The notes under the pieces are model-generated. The model was not told the origin of the DNA. It did no database searches and worked only from the letters and a program-made list of their open reading frames with translations. A stretch of DNA of 10,342 bases from Bacteroidota bacterium (GTDB lineage: Bacteria > Bacteroidota > Bacteroidia > Chitinophagales > Chitinophagaceae). Every line of letters begins with the position of its first letter. The stretch's first letter is position 1. The position numbers and the translations under genes are program-made. This document shows positions 1 through 7,856 of the stretch, one piece after another. The stretch covers positions 1 to 10,342 of the forward strand of contig JAEWJV010000528.1 in assembly GCA_023386395.1 (NCBI GenBank), given 5' to 3'.

Positions 1-997
<997 letters not shown>

Positions 998-1092
998 TTA
1001 GAAGTTTATGCAAGAAAAATTTCAACGCTGCATTTTTATAACAATTTAAATATTGTTTGACTTATTTATAAAAATCATTAAAGAATTATAGC

Positions 1093-1110
1093 CGCAGATC
1101 TGTATCTGCG
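1093..1110. repeat. Perfect 7-bp inverted repeat (CGCAGAT / ATCTGCG)
   Basis: CGCAGAT at 1093-1099 and ATCTGCG at 1104-1110 are perfect reverse complements around the four-base loop CTGT. There is no following T-run, so it is not a classical terminator. It sits between two divergent genes, where an operator or a degenerate interspersed repeat are both possible. Three more ATCTG words follow it within 40 bases. Confidence 0.6.
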
Positions 1111-1234
1111 CATCTGTTGCAAAAATATAACTGATCTGCTGTAATCTGAAAATCATCTTGTATGTTCTTTTCATTAACTGCTTCAATTCAGGCTAAGATT
1201 TAATAACTAATTTTACGCCAACAGGTTAAAAATT

Positions 1235-2620
1235 ATGAGCAGGAAAACAGCATCAACATTTATTGCCAAAAGCACTATAAAAGCATCAAACCTCGATCAT
1301 CGCAGAAAAATCAATTTCAATATTGGCAAATACAATGCTGTTGTGCCGCAGGGCAAAACGCAGTTTAATAATTTAATGGCAGCCAGGGAACATGCAAAAA
1401 ATACAAAATGGAATGCTGTTGAGCATCTTGACGTTATGCTGGAAACATTTGAAAGAAATATTTCAGCACGAGGCGCCAGGGTTATCTGGGCAGAAACGGC
1501 TGAAGATGTGCTAAAAGAAATTGGAAAAATTTGTAAAGAGAAGAACTGCAAAACAGTGGTGAAGAGCAAGAGCATGGTTACGGAAGAAATTCATTTAAAT
1601 AAGTTTCTTGAAAAGCAGGGCATTGAAAGCATTGAAACAGATTTAGGCGAATACATCCAGCAGTTAGATGATGAACCGCCTTATCATATTGTAACGCCTG
1701 CAATGCACAAAAGCAAAGAAGACATTGCAAAATTATTTGCGGAAAAGTTAAATGTGCCGGATGGCTTATCACCGCAACAGCTTACGTTAATTGCCCGTGA
1801 AAAACTCAGGAAGAAATATGTGGAAGCCGAAATTGGCATTACGGGCGCTAACTTTATAATTGCAGATACGGGTTCTGTTTCTATAACTGAAAATGAGGGC
1901 AACGGGCGGTTAAGCAGCGCTTTCCCTAAAACACATATAGTAATCACAGGCATTGAAAAAGTGTTGCCGTCTATTTACGACCTCGCCTTGTTTTTGCCTT
2001 TGCTGGCTACGTTTGGAACAGGTCAAAATCTAACTGTTTATAACACTATCATTTCCGGGCCGAGACAAAAGAATGAGATTGATGGCCCTGAAGAAATGTA
2101 TGTGATCTTACTTGATAATGGCAGGACCAATTTACTTGCCAACGATAAAGCCCGTGAAGCATTATACTGTATTCGTTGTGGTGCCTGCTTAAACGCCTGC
2201 CCTGTTTATAAAAATATTGGAGGTCATACTTATGGCACAACTTACAGCGGCCCCATAGGCAGTGTGATTACACCTCAGCTAAAAAATTTAAAAGAATGGA
2301 AACATTTGAGCTATGCTTCATCGCTGTGCGGCAATTGCACCGAAGTTTGCCCTGTGCGTATAAACATTCATGAATTATTGCTGGAAAACAGGCATGAATC
2401 TGTAGTGGAAGGCGATAGCCCCGTGTCAGAACGCGTTGCCTGGAAAATGTGGAAAGTGGCGAGTTTAAACCGTGGCATGATGAATATGGCAAATGGCAAT
2501 CTTAAAAATAAAGTGGTGAATTCTATGTTTAAAGCATGGACGAAACACCGTGCTGACCTTGATTTCAGCCAGAAGACCTTTAATCAAATGTGGAAGGATG
2601 AACGTGGGAAGAACAGTTGA
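1235..2620 (+). CDS. lutB: LutB-like LUD-domain iron-sulfur protein
   Basis: This 461-residue protein matches LutB (YkgF/YvfW type), the iron-sulfur subunit of the LutABC system that oxidises L-lactate to pyruvate, acting in the cytoplasm. An LUD (DUF162) domain spans about residues 70-300 and contains the typical ETDLGEYIQQL (134-144) and TGANFIIADTGSVSITENEG (203-222). A bacterial ferredoxin-type region follows, with CxxCxxCxxxCP at C312, C315, C318 and C322 and CxxCxxxCP at C365, C368 and C372, as expected for two [4Fe-4S] clusters. The C-terminal helical tail (about 395-455, including the AWKMWK segment) fits the LutB C-terminal domain. Length is normal and the frame is intact. No lutA or lutC lies beside it: upstream is divergent purA, downstream a short remnant. 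The family is certain; lactate as the substrate is inferred from the family. No strong ribosome binding site precedes the ATG. Confidence 0.92.
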   Translation: MSRKTASTFIAKSTIKASNLDHRRKINFNIGKYNAVVPQGKTQFNNLMAAREHAKNTKWNAVEHLDVMLETFERNISARGARVIWAETAEDVLKEIGKICKEKNCKTVVKSKSMVTEEIHLNKFLEKQGIESIETDLGEYIQQLDDEPPYHIVTPAMHKSKEDIAKLFAEKLNVPDGLSPQQLTLIAREKLRKKYVEAEIGITGANFIIADTGSVSITENEGNGRLSSAFPKTHIVITGIEKVLPSIYDLALFLPLLATFGTGQNLTVYNTIISGPRQKNEIDGPEEMYVILLDNGRTNLLANDKAREALYCIRCGACLNACPVYKNIGGHTYGTTYSGPIGSVITPQLKNLKEWKHLSYASSLCGNCTEVCPVRINIHELLLENRHESVVEGDSPVSERVAWKMWKVASLNRGMMNMANGNLKNKVVNSMFKAWTKHRADLDFSQKTFNQMWKDERGKNS

Positions 2621-2640
2621 TTGGTTGATTAAGTTGAAGA

Positions 2641-2850
2641 ATGAGGACCGGAAAATTCATTCAATACCAGAAAATTCCAACGCTGCAATATTATTTATGC
2701 GTTGAACCTGAACAGCAGGTTATCATTTTTTATTTCAAAACAAAAAGCGGGGAATGGATGACAGAAACTTTTACAAAAAATGAAAGTATTATTAATTTAC
2801 CTGCACTCAATATTTCTTTTTCTGCAAAGGATATATATAATAACGCTTAA
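2641..2850 (+). pseudogene. Remnant of a Uma2-family (DUF820) nuclease, C-terminal part only
   Basis: The 69-residue reading frame resembles the C-terminal third of Uma2-family PD-(D/E)XK-fold proteins. It shows KFIQYQKIPTLQYYLCVEPE (5-24), the position of the family's 'KF..Y..IPsL.eYvlv' strand. This is followed by a hydrophobic strand (VIIFYF), a GEWMTETF segment, and INLPALNISFSAKDIY (51-66), which matches the usual 'i.LpsL...l.l.dIY' ending. Full-length members have about 185-200 residues, and the catalytic PD and E-x-K region is missing. The stop codon of the lutB-like gene is only 20 bases upstream and an in-frame stop lies just before the ATG, so no room remains for the N-terminus. No Shine-Dalgarno sequence is present. 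It is probably a decayed fragment; translation as a small protein behind lutB cannot be excluded. The family assignment is by eye. Confidence 0.6.
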
Positions 2851-2877
2851 CCAGGCCGTTCCATTTAAGCCTGATTA
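2848..2877. terminator. Possible weak bidirectional terminator in the convergent gap
   Basis: TAACCAGGC (2848-2856) and GCCTGATTA (2869-2877) form an inverted repeat with one mismatch around a 12-base loop, overlapping the stop codons of both convergent reading frames. There is no T-run on either side, so intrinsic termination would be weak. The assignment rests on symmetry and position only. Confidence 0.3.
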
Positions 2878-5418
2878 TGAATCTTCGCCAGGTGCTGCTT
2901 CATAATCAGAATTATTGTTGTTGTTATTATCTTTCTTGCGGAAAAGATCTGCATCACCAAACCTGTAGCTAAACGTAAGCCTTACTGTTCTTACATTCCA
3001 GCGGCGGTAACCATCCTGGTAAAAATCATCTGTATCATAGATAGTTCCAAACTTACGCGAATTAAACAGGTCGTTCACGCTTAATGAGAGGGCACCTGCT
3101 TTCTTTTTAAAGAATTCTTTGCGCACAGCCACATCGGTGCTAAACTGTGCTTTATTTCTTCCCTGCGGTATTACCCGCGGGCCATCATAATCAGCAATTA
3201 CCTGGAAGCCAAGATTATTAAACAACTTGCTTGCCTCCGTAACAATTTTATAATTGCCTATAAGTTTGGCGTTATAATTAAACCCGCTGTTATTAAGGTT
3301 TAAATCACCTACGTTCGCTTTTGTAACAGAGTATTGCATGTTTGTATTAAAAGTAAAATCTAATGCCTTGGTAATGTTTTTCTGAAGTGTAAGCTCAGCG
3401 CCCCAACGGTCTTCATAACCGGCATTTATAAAGGTGCTGAGAATAGCATTGGGAGAAACAGCCGCATTGTTTAATTGTTCATACAGTGATTGCGGAATGG
3501 TATCGCTGTACTCTGTAACATCGCCCACATTATTCTTAAAATAAATTACGCCGAGAAAGCTGCCACTATTTTCAGCAAATCTTTTATAATAATTTAATTC
3601 AAAAGAATTAGTGTATTCAGGCTTTAATGAAGGATTACCCTGTGAAATATTTAAAGGATCATCAATATCTATAAACGGGTTTACTTCCCAGAAACGCGGC
3701 CTTCTTATTCTTTTTGAATAATTAAACTGAATATCTTCCGTCTCGCTTATATGCTTTGTAAGAAAGAAACTTGGAAACAATGCATAATTAAGGTCTTTAA
3801 ACCCATCGGGAAATTTATAGCCGAAATTCAGATTGCTGTCAATCATAGAACCATCAAGTTCCGAAAGCTCAACACGCAAGCCCACCTGGTAAACAAACGA
3901 TTTCCATCCATTGGCATAATTAAAATAACCGGCATTTACTTTTTCAGTGTACTTAACATTATTACTTAAAGGAAGCTTCGTCTCATTCTCAGCCTGATCT
4001 ATTGAATATGTAGCAAAATTGCTTTTATTATGGTTATAAAAACTCCGCACACCAAATTCAATACGTTTGTTATCGTTTATTTTATGGCTGTAATCAATCT
4101 GGCCCACCACCTGGTATTCATCCGTTAAACCGCTGTTACGCACACGGGTTACAGGTGCATAAGCGCTGCCATCAGGATTATAAAAATTATTTACGATGTA
4201 ATCGCTGTTATCTCTTCCGCCTGTATTGTACGTTATATCTGCAGAAAGTTTATTATCAGGGCTATCGAATTTTCGTTCAAAGCTTAGCCTGCTGCTGCTT
4301 CTATTGAAATTACCGTCGCTCGTTGCTAAACGTACACCTGTATGATCCAAAACTTTGTCTGCATCATAAAATTCCTGGTTTTGTTTTTGATCACTGGCAA
4401 ACTTTCCGTTATGAAACCCCTGCATAAAGGATAAGGTGGTCTTATCATCAAGAAAATAATCAGCACCAAACCTTACAGAATGAAACTGGCGGAGCCTGTT
4501 GTTATCAGTTGACTGGTTAAAGTAATCTGTTATAAGGCCTTTATCTTTATTCTCACGGTATGTTTTTTCTGTAGCCGTGCCTTCACCCCTGTTATAATTG
4601 CCACTTGCAAAAAAGTTGAATTTCTTTGCCCTGTAATTTAGATTAAGGTTGCCATTTAAAACGCCCGGTGTACCACCACCCACAGAGGCAATGCCATTAA
4701 GCCCGATGGTTTTATTTTTCTTCAATATAATATTAATAATACCACCAGAACTTGATGCATCATATTTTGCAGAGGGATTGGTAATTAACTCTACTCTTGC
4801 GATATCGTCTGCAGCAATCTGATCAAGCGTTAAAATAGTGGGCCTGCCATCTATAAATATTTGTGGCGTACTGTTGCGCAATTGCACATTACCCTCTGCA
4901 TCAACTGAAACAGATGGAATATTTTTCATTACATCAACACCGGTTCCACCCTGTGCGGCAATGTTTTTTTCGACATTAAAAATCTTGCTGTCAATACCAA
5001 ACTTCATAGCGGGTACAGCCTGCGTTGAAACCACCACGCTTTGCAATGTATTTGTTTGAACGCTTAAGTTGAGCGGGCCAATATTAATGGCGTTGCCATT
5101 TTTAACGTAGTCTGTTAAATTTATTTTTTTTGAAATAGCAGCGTAACCTATTGATGTAACCTGGAGTGTAACCTCATTTTTTGAGGAAATGTTTTCTACA
5201 ATAAATTTTCCGTCAAGGTTTGAAATATCTGATCTGTTAACTGTTCCGGACTGGCCTTTAAAGCTGATTGTAACAGTTGAGCCCGGCAATGCCTTTTGAG
5301 TAGCACTGTCCATAACAATGCCGGTAAGCGTAATACCTGTGTTTTGTGCCAACAAAAAACTGCTGATTAAAATAAATTGTAGTGAAAGTAAAAATGGTTT
5401 CATTAATAATTGCCTCAT
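2875..5418 (-). CDS. Outer-membrane beta-barrel protein, TonB-receptor-like (OMP_b-brl_3 type)
   Basis: This 847-residue protein is predicted to sit in the outer membrane. The N-terminus is a signal peptide (hydrophobic core about 8-23, ending LLAQ at 25). A carboxypeptidase-regulatory-like beta-sandwich domain follows at about 28-115, including LTGIVMDSATQKALPGSTVT (31-50). Next is a plug-like domain at about 125-235 with the signature VELITNPSAKYDASSSGGII (209-228). The remainder is alternating aromatic beta-strands typical of the barrel, ending LTFSYRFG, then a charged tail with six Asn in a row. This order fits the outer-membrane beta-barrel family 3 proteins of Bacteroidota rather than a SusC transporter; no SusD-like lipoprotein gene is adjacent. 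Substrate is unknown. A second ATG at 5403-5401 (842 residues) is a good alternative start, because AGG lies nine bases before it. The gene is convergent with the lutB-like gene. Confidence 0.88.
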   Translation of the reverse strand: MRQLLMKPFLLSLQFILISSFLLAQNTGITLTGIVMDSATQKALPGSTVTISFKGQSGTVNRSDISNLDGKFIVENISSKNEVTLQVTSIGYAAISKKINLTDYVKNGNAINIGPLNLSVQTNTLQSVVVSTQAVPAMKFGIDSKIFNVEKNIAAQGGTGVDVMKNIPSVSVDAEGNVQLRNSTPQIFIDGRPTILTLDQIAADDIARVELITNPSAKYDASSSGGIINIILKKNKTIGLNGIASVGGGTPGVLNGNLNLNYRAKKFNFFASGNYNRGEGTATEKTYRENKDKGLITDYFNQSTDNNRLRQFHSVRFGADYFLDDKTTLSFMQGFHNGKFASDQKQNQEFYDADKVLDHTGVRLATSDGNFNRSSSRLSFERKFDSPDNKLSADITYNTGGRDNSDYIVNNFYNPDGSAYAPVTRVRNSGLTDEYQVVGQIDYSHKINDNKRIEFGVRSFYNHNKSNFATYSIDQAENETKLPLSNNVKYTEKVNAGYFNYANGWKSFVYQVGLRVELSELDGSMIDSNLNFGYKFPDGFKDLNYALFPSFFLTKHISETEDIQFNYSKRIRRPRFWEVNPFIDIDDPLNISQGNPSLKPEYTNSFELNYYKRFAENSGSFLGVIYFKNNVGDVTEYSDTIPQSLYEQLNNAAVSPNAILSTFINAGYEDRWGAELTLQKNITKALDFTFNTNMQYSVTKANVGDLNLNNSGFNYNAKLIGNYKIVTEASKLFNNLGFQVIADYDGPRVIPQGRNKAQFSTDVAVRKEFFKKKAGALSLSVNDLFNSRKFGTIYDTDDFYQDGYRRWNVRTVRLTFSYRFGDADLFRKKDNNNNNNSDYEAAPGEDS

Positions 5419-5513
5419 TTAAATTATGAATACAAGCAGTGCCGTGTAAAAGCAAACAAATATTATACTAACTACCCGGAACTTAAAGCTTACAAACAGC
5501 AGGACGAACCCTA

Positions 5514-5521
5514 CAAATTTA
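5514..5521 (-). promoter_or_regulatory. Putative -7 promoter element of the beta-barrel gene
   Basis: The minus strand reads TAAATTTG, an exact match to TAnnTTTG, about 95 bases upstream of the beta-barrel gene. No TTG is seen at the usual -33 distance. In AT-rich sequence this motif can occur by chance, so support is modest. Confidence 0.3.
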
Positions 5522-5531
5522 ACCAAGAACA

Positions 5532-5557
5532 TAAGACACGCCGGTCATACCGTCTTA
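5532..5557. repeat. Inverted repeat upstream of the beta-barrel gene
   Basis: TAAGAC (5532-5537) pairs with GTCTTA (5552-5557), and inside it CGGT (5542-5545) pairs with ACCG (5549-5552) around CAT; the two stems share base 5552, so they are partly alternative. It lies directly upstream of the putative -7 element, where an operator could sit. No T-run follows in either direction. Confidence 0.4.
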
Positions 5558-5660
5558 CATAACAAAACATTAAGATTTATTTCAATAATTGTGTTAAAAA
5601 CAAATATTGAATAGTGGTTCCTTATATTAACAAGAACGAATGCCAGGTAGTTTTTACAAA

Positions 5661-5683
5661 TAAAAAAGCCGGCAAAGCCGGCT
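5661..5683 (-). terminator. Rho-independent terminator of the CBS-domain gene
   Basis: AGCCGGC (5667-5673) and GCCGGCT (5677-5683) form a perfect 7-bp GC-rich stem with the three-base loop AAA on the plus strand. Read on minus, the hairpin is followed at once by a run of T (complement of the A-run 5662-5667). It begins about 35 bases after the stop codon of the CBS-domain gene and is the clearest terminator in the window. Confidence 0.88.
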
Positions 5684-5718
5684 CGAAAACAAAGTATATT
5701 GTATAAATTATATGACTT

Positions 5719-6177
5719 TTAATAAACCCTTGGAGGACGTTCATTAATTTCAATTAATGTGCGTGTTACGCGCACATCGAGCGCCCTTTCGCCATGAAGC
5801 AATATTTCCCTCAAAAGATCATGTATAGTAATAACGCCTTCAAATTCACCGTTATCCCTCACTATTATATAGCGCCTGCCATGCTCCGCCAATAAATTCA
5901 TACAATGCTGAACAGAATCGTTTCCCTGCACTTCGGGCAAGTCTGTTGACATTACATCTTTCACCCTTGTTTCACGGCTCGACCTTCCCTGCAAAGCCAC
6001 CTTTCTTGCATAATCCCTTTCGCTGAAGATACCGGTTACATCATCGTTCTCTTTTACTATAAGATAACTGAGGTTTACCTCGTTTAATTCGTTCAATGCA
6101 TCAATTACCAAAGCACCTGCATCGATAAAATTATCAGGTGCCTTTTTTTGCCAGATTATTTCGTGAGCAGTCTTCAT
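5719..6177 (-). CDS. Two-CBS-domain protein
   Basis: This 152-residue soluble protein consists almost entirely of a CBS pair (Bateman module). The first CBS covers about residues 1-65, with the conserved segment VTGIFSERDYARKV (47-60). The second covers about 73-128, with DVMST (74-78), RRYIIVRDNGEFEGVITIHD (101-120) and LLREIL. A short tail ends in ERPPRVY. Such modules usually bind adenine nucleotides or related ligands and act as sensors; stand-alone versions with the FSERDYARK motif are common in bacteria, but their partners are mostly unknown. No signal peptide or membrane segment is seen. The gene stands alone: a strong terminator follows it, and a 260-base spacer separates it from hppD upstream. 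No Shine-Dalgarno sequence and no clear promoter were found. Domain assignment is firm, the physiological role is not. Confidence 0.9.
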   Translation of the reverse strand: MKTAHEIIWQKKAPDNFIDAGALVIDALNELNEVNLSYLIVKENDDVTGIFSERDYARKVALQGRSSRETRVKDVMSTDLPEVQGNDSVQHCMNLLAEHGRRYIIVRDNGEFEGVITIHDLLREILLHGERALDVRVTRTLIEINERPPRVY

Positions 6178-6437
6178 AATATATAAATTTTAAAAGATAA
6201 GCAGTAAATACTATCTGTTTGCAATATAAGTGTTGCTGCATTTAAAACCGGCTGCGTTTAAAACTTTTTCAGTATTCTGTAAAAAATTATTACATAAGCC
6301 TGTATCGTGCGCAACAGGCCTGGTTTGGTTAGGCAAGGCTGACAGGCTTATCAATACATTTATACGCTTTAACCGCATTGATTGTGCTCACAATAATTAT
6401 TATTTTTTTTCAAAAAGGACGCGGTTAACATACATGT
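6178..6437. other. Repeat-rich spacer between hppD and the CBS gene
   Basis: These 260 bases hold no credible gene but several inverted repeats: TAAGCCTGT (6295-6303) with ACAGGCTTA (6342-6350), ATTGTG (6381-6386) with CACAAT (6389-6394), and TTAACCGC (6369-6376) with GCGGTTAA (6421-6428). A palindrome CAGGCCTG (6315-6322) lies inside the first. T-runs occur on both strands: plus 6403-6410, and minus opposite 6281-6286. The segment probably includes the 3' end of the hppD transcript and the CBS gene's upstream region. Confidence 0.6.
6281..6350 (-). terminator. Possible terminator or structured 3' end of hppD
   Basis: Reading on minus, TAAGCCTGT and ACAGGCTTA form a perfect 9-bp stem enclosing 38 bases that contain further short pairings. 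A T-run (opposite A 6281-6286) follows eight bases after the stem. It begins about 88 bases downstream of the hppD stop. The long loop and the offset of the T-run make this weaker than a standard intrinsic terminator. Confidence 0.35.
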
Positions 6438-7565
6438 TTATAAATTTCCACGCCTTGCCTGTTCTCTTTCTATCGCTTCAAACAAAGCCTTAAAATTACC
6501 CTTGCCAAAACTCTTTGCACCTTTTCTCTGAATAATTTCAAAGAATAATGTTGGCCTGTCTTCAACAGGTTTGGTGAATATTTGCAAAAGATAACCTTCT
6601 TCATCACGGTCAACCAAAATACCCAATTCTTTTAAAGGCCGGATATCTTCATCAATTTCTCCAACGCGATCAATCAAATCATCATAATAAACAGAAGGTA
6701 CTTTTAAAAACTCCACGCCCCTGCTTTGCAATGCGCTCACTGTTTCAACAATATCATCTGTTGCCAGTGCCACATGCTGCACACCTTCGCCGTTATAAAA
6801 TTCAAGGTATTCCTCTACCTGCGATTTCTTTTTGCTTTCAGCCGGTTCATTGATCGGAAACTTTACAAAACCGTTGCCATTGCTCATCACCTTACTCATT
6901 AATGCAGAATATTCTGTTGAAATATCTTCATCATCAAACGATAAAATATTCCGGAAGCCCATTACATCTTCATAAAATTTCACCCATTTATTCATCTGGT
7001 TCCAGCCCACATTGCCAACACAGTGGTCAACATATTTTAGACCTGTTGAAGAAGGGTTATATTTAGTTTTCCATTCAATGTAACCGGGCATAAAAGCGCC
7101 ATTATAATTTTTTCTTTCAACGAAGAGGTGTACGGTGTCGCCATACGTATAAATACCGCTCATTATAATCTCCCCATTTTCATCACTCAAGATTTCAGGC
7201 TCCATATAACTTACAGCCCCGCGTTTAGTGGTTTGATGCCATGCATCTTTTGCATCATTTACACGCAGTGCCAATACTTTTATGCCGTCGCCATGTTTAT
7301 AAATATGCGCCGCAATTGGCGAATCTTTTTGCAAAGGCGTAGTTAATACAAACGTGAGCTTATTTTGCCTTAACACATAACTGGCTTTATCTTTTGCGCC
7401 CGTTTCAGGTCCGGAATATGCAAGGCTTTGAAAACCAAAAGCGGTTTTATAAAAATGTGCGGCCTGTTTGGCATTACCTACATAAAATTCAACATAGTCA
7501 GTTCCCTGTAGCGGTAAAAAATCAATGGCAGCAGTGTTTGCTTTTGTAGCAATAGTTGCATTCAT
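6438..7565 (-). CDS. hppD: 4-hydroxyphenylpyruvate dioxygenase
   Basis: This 375-residue cytoplasmic non-haem iron enzyme converts 4-hydroxyphenylpyruvate and O2 to homogentisate in tyrosine and phenylalanine breakdown. It shows the two vicinal-oxygen-chelate halves expected: an N-terminal one at about 20-155 (GTDYVEFYVGNAKQAAHFY, 21-39) and a catalytic C-terminal one at about 175-345. The iron-binding 2-His-1-Glu triad is visible as H181 in KYVDHCVGNV, H264 in GVQHVALATDD and E343 in LFFEIIQRKG. The C-terminal KGAKSFGKGNFKALFEAIE (348-366) is the typical closing helix region of HPPD, which separates it from hydroxymandelate synthase-like relatives. Length is normal. No homogentisate dioxygenase or other tyrosine-pathway gene is in the window. 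The gene is divergent from the transglutaminase-like gene; no Shine-Dalgarno sequence or clear promoter is seen. Confidence 0.95.
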   Translation of the reverse strand: MNATIATKANTAAIDFLPLQGTDYVEFYVGNAKQAAHFYKTAFGFQSLAYSGPETGAKDKASYVLRQNKLTFVLTTPLQKDSPIAAHIYKHGDGIKVLALRVNDAKDAWHQTTKRGAVSYMEPEILSDENGEIIMSGIYTYGDTVHLFVERKNYNGAFMPGYIEWKTKYNPSSTGLKYVDHCVGNVGWNQMNKWVKFYEDVMGFRNILSFDDEDISTEYSALMSKVMSNGNGFVKFPINEPAESKKKSQVEEYLEFYNGEGVQHVALATDDIVETVSALQSRGVEFLKVPSVYYDDLIDRVGEIDEDIRPLKELGILVDRDEEGYLLQIFTKPVEDRPTLFFEIIQRKGAKSFGKGNFKALFEAIEREQARRGNL

Positions 7566-7856
7566 AAAAAATAGGTTTAAATGAAAAATAGAAAAAGGAG
7601 GATTCAGGAAGGTTGACTTACACCGCCATCATAGCAAGTTCCTGCATTAATAAACAATAATTAATACGCTTGTCAGCAAAACATTTATGTGGATAATCCG
7701 GAAGCATCGTTATTGCAAAGATGAATAATATTTTTGAATGGATAAACGCCGGCGGTTAATTAAAATGTTCGCATTTATTGTGGAATAATTCATTTTAAAA
7801 ATCTTATTTATTGTTTTTAAAAGAATTCTAACTTAGAACATTGAACCTTGAGGCGT
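7566..7856. other. Divergent spacer hppD / transglutaminase-like gene
   Basis: About 290 bases without a gene. It carries a TAnnTTTG match for the plus strand (7729-7736), closely followed by two palindromes, CGCCGGCG (7747-7754) and TTAATTAA (7756-7763). No matching -7 element was found for hppD on the minus strand. Confidence 0.55.
7729..7736 (+). promoter_or_regulatory. Putative -7 promoter element of the transglutaminase-like gene
   Basis: TATTTTTG matches the Bacteroidota -7 consensus TAnnTTTG, about 120 bases before the chosen ATG. A TTG lies at 7713-7715, but the 13-base gap is shorter than the usual spacing of about 19. Support is modest. Confidence 0.3.

Larger units (their letters stand above)
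5419..5718. other. Intergenic spacer between the CBS protein gene and the beta-barrel gene
   Basis: This 300-base stretch holds no gene. On the minus strand it contains first the intrinsic terminator of the CBS protein gene (5661-5683), then the inverted repeat (5532-5557) and the putative -7 element (5514-5521) of the beta-barrel gene. The terminator indicates that the two minus-strand genes are separate transcription units. Confidence 0.65.

Noticed and set aside
1120-1127. Second minus-strand TATTTTTG motif in the purA upstream region
   Set aside because: It is about 170 bases from purA, no -33 partner is visible, and the closer match at 972-979 explains purA better. AT-rich sequence produces such motifs by chance.
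5258-5455. Minus-strand 65-codon open frame overlapping the beta-barrel gene start
   Set aside because: It overlaps the signal peptide and first domain of the barrel protein in another frame and has no recognisable features.
6381-6394. ATTGTG-CT-CACAAT dyad resembling half-sites of the ideal lac operator
   Set aside because: It lacks the central bases of the lac operator, no LacI-family gene or sugar operon is nearby, and a 6-base AT-rich dyad is expected by chance. It is kept only as part of the repeat cluster.
6291-6400. Possible tRNA in the repeat-rich spacer
   Set aside because: No T-loop GTTCRA motif, no 7-bp acceptor stem at the right distance and no anticodon arm could be found on either strand.
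6230-6493. 87-codon plus-strand open frame in the spacer upstream of the CBS gene
   Set aside because: It runs into the 3' end of hppD on the opposite strand, has no family resemblance that I can see, starts without a ribosome binding site, and its sequence is better explained by inverted repeats and AT-rich spacer.
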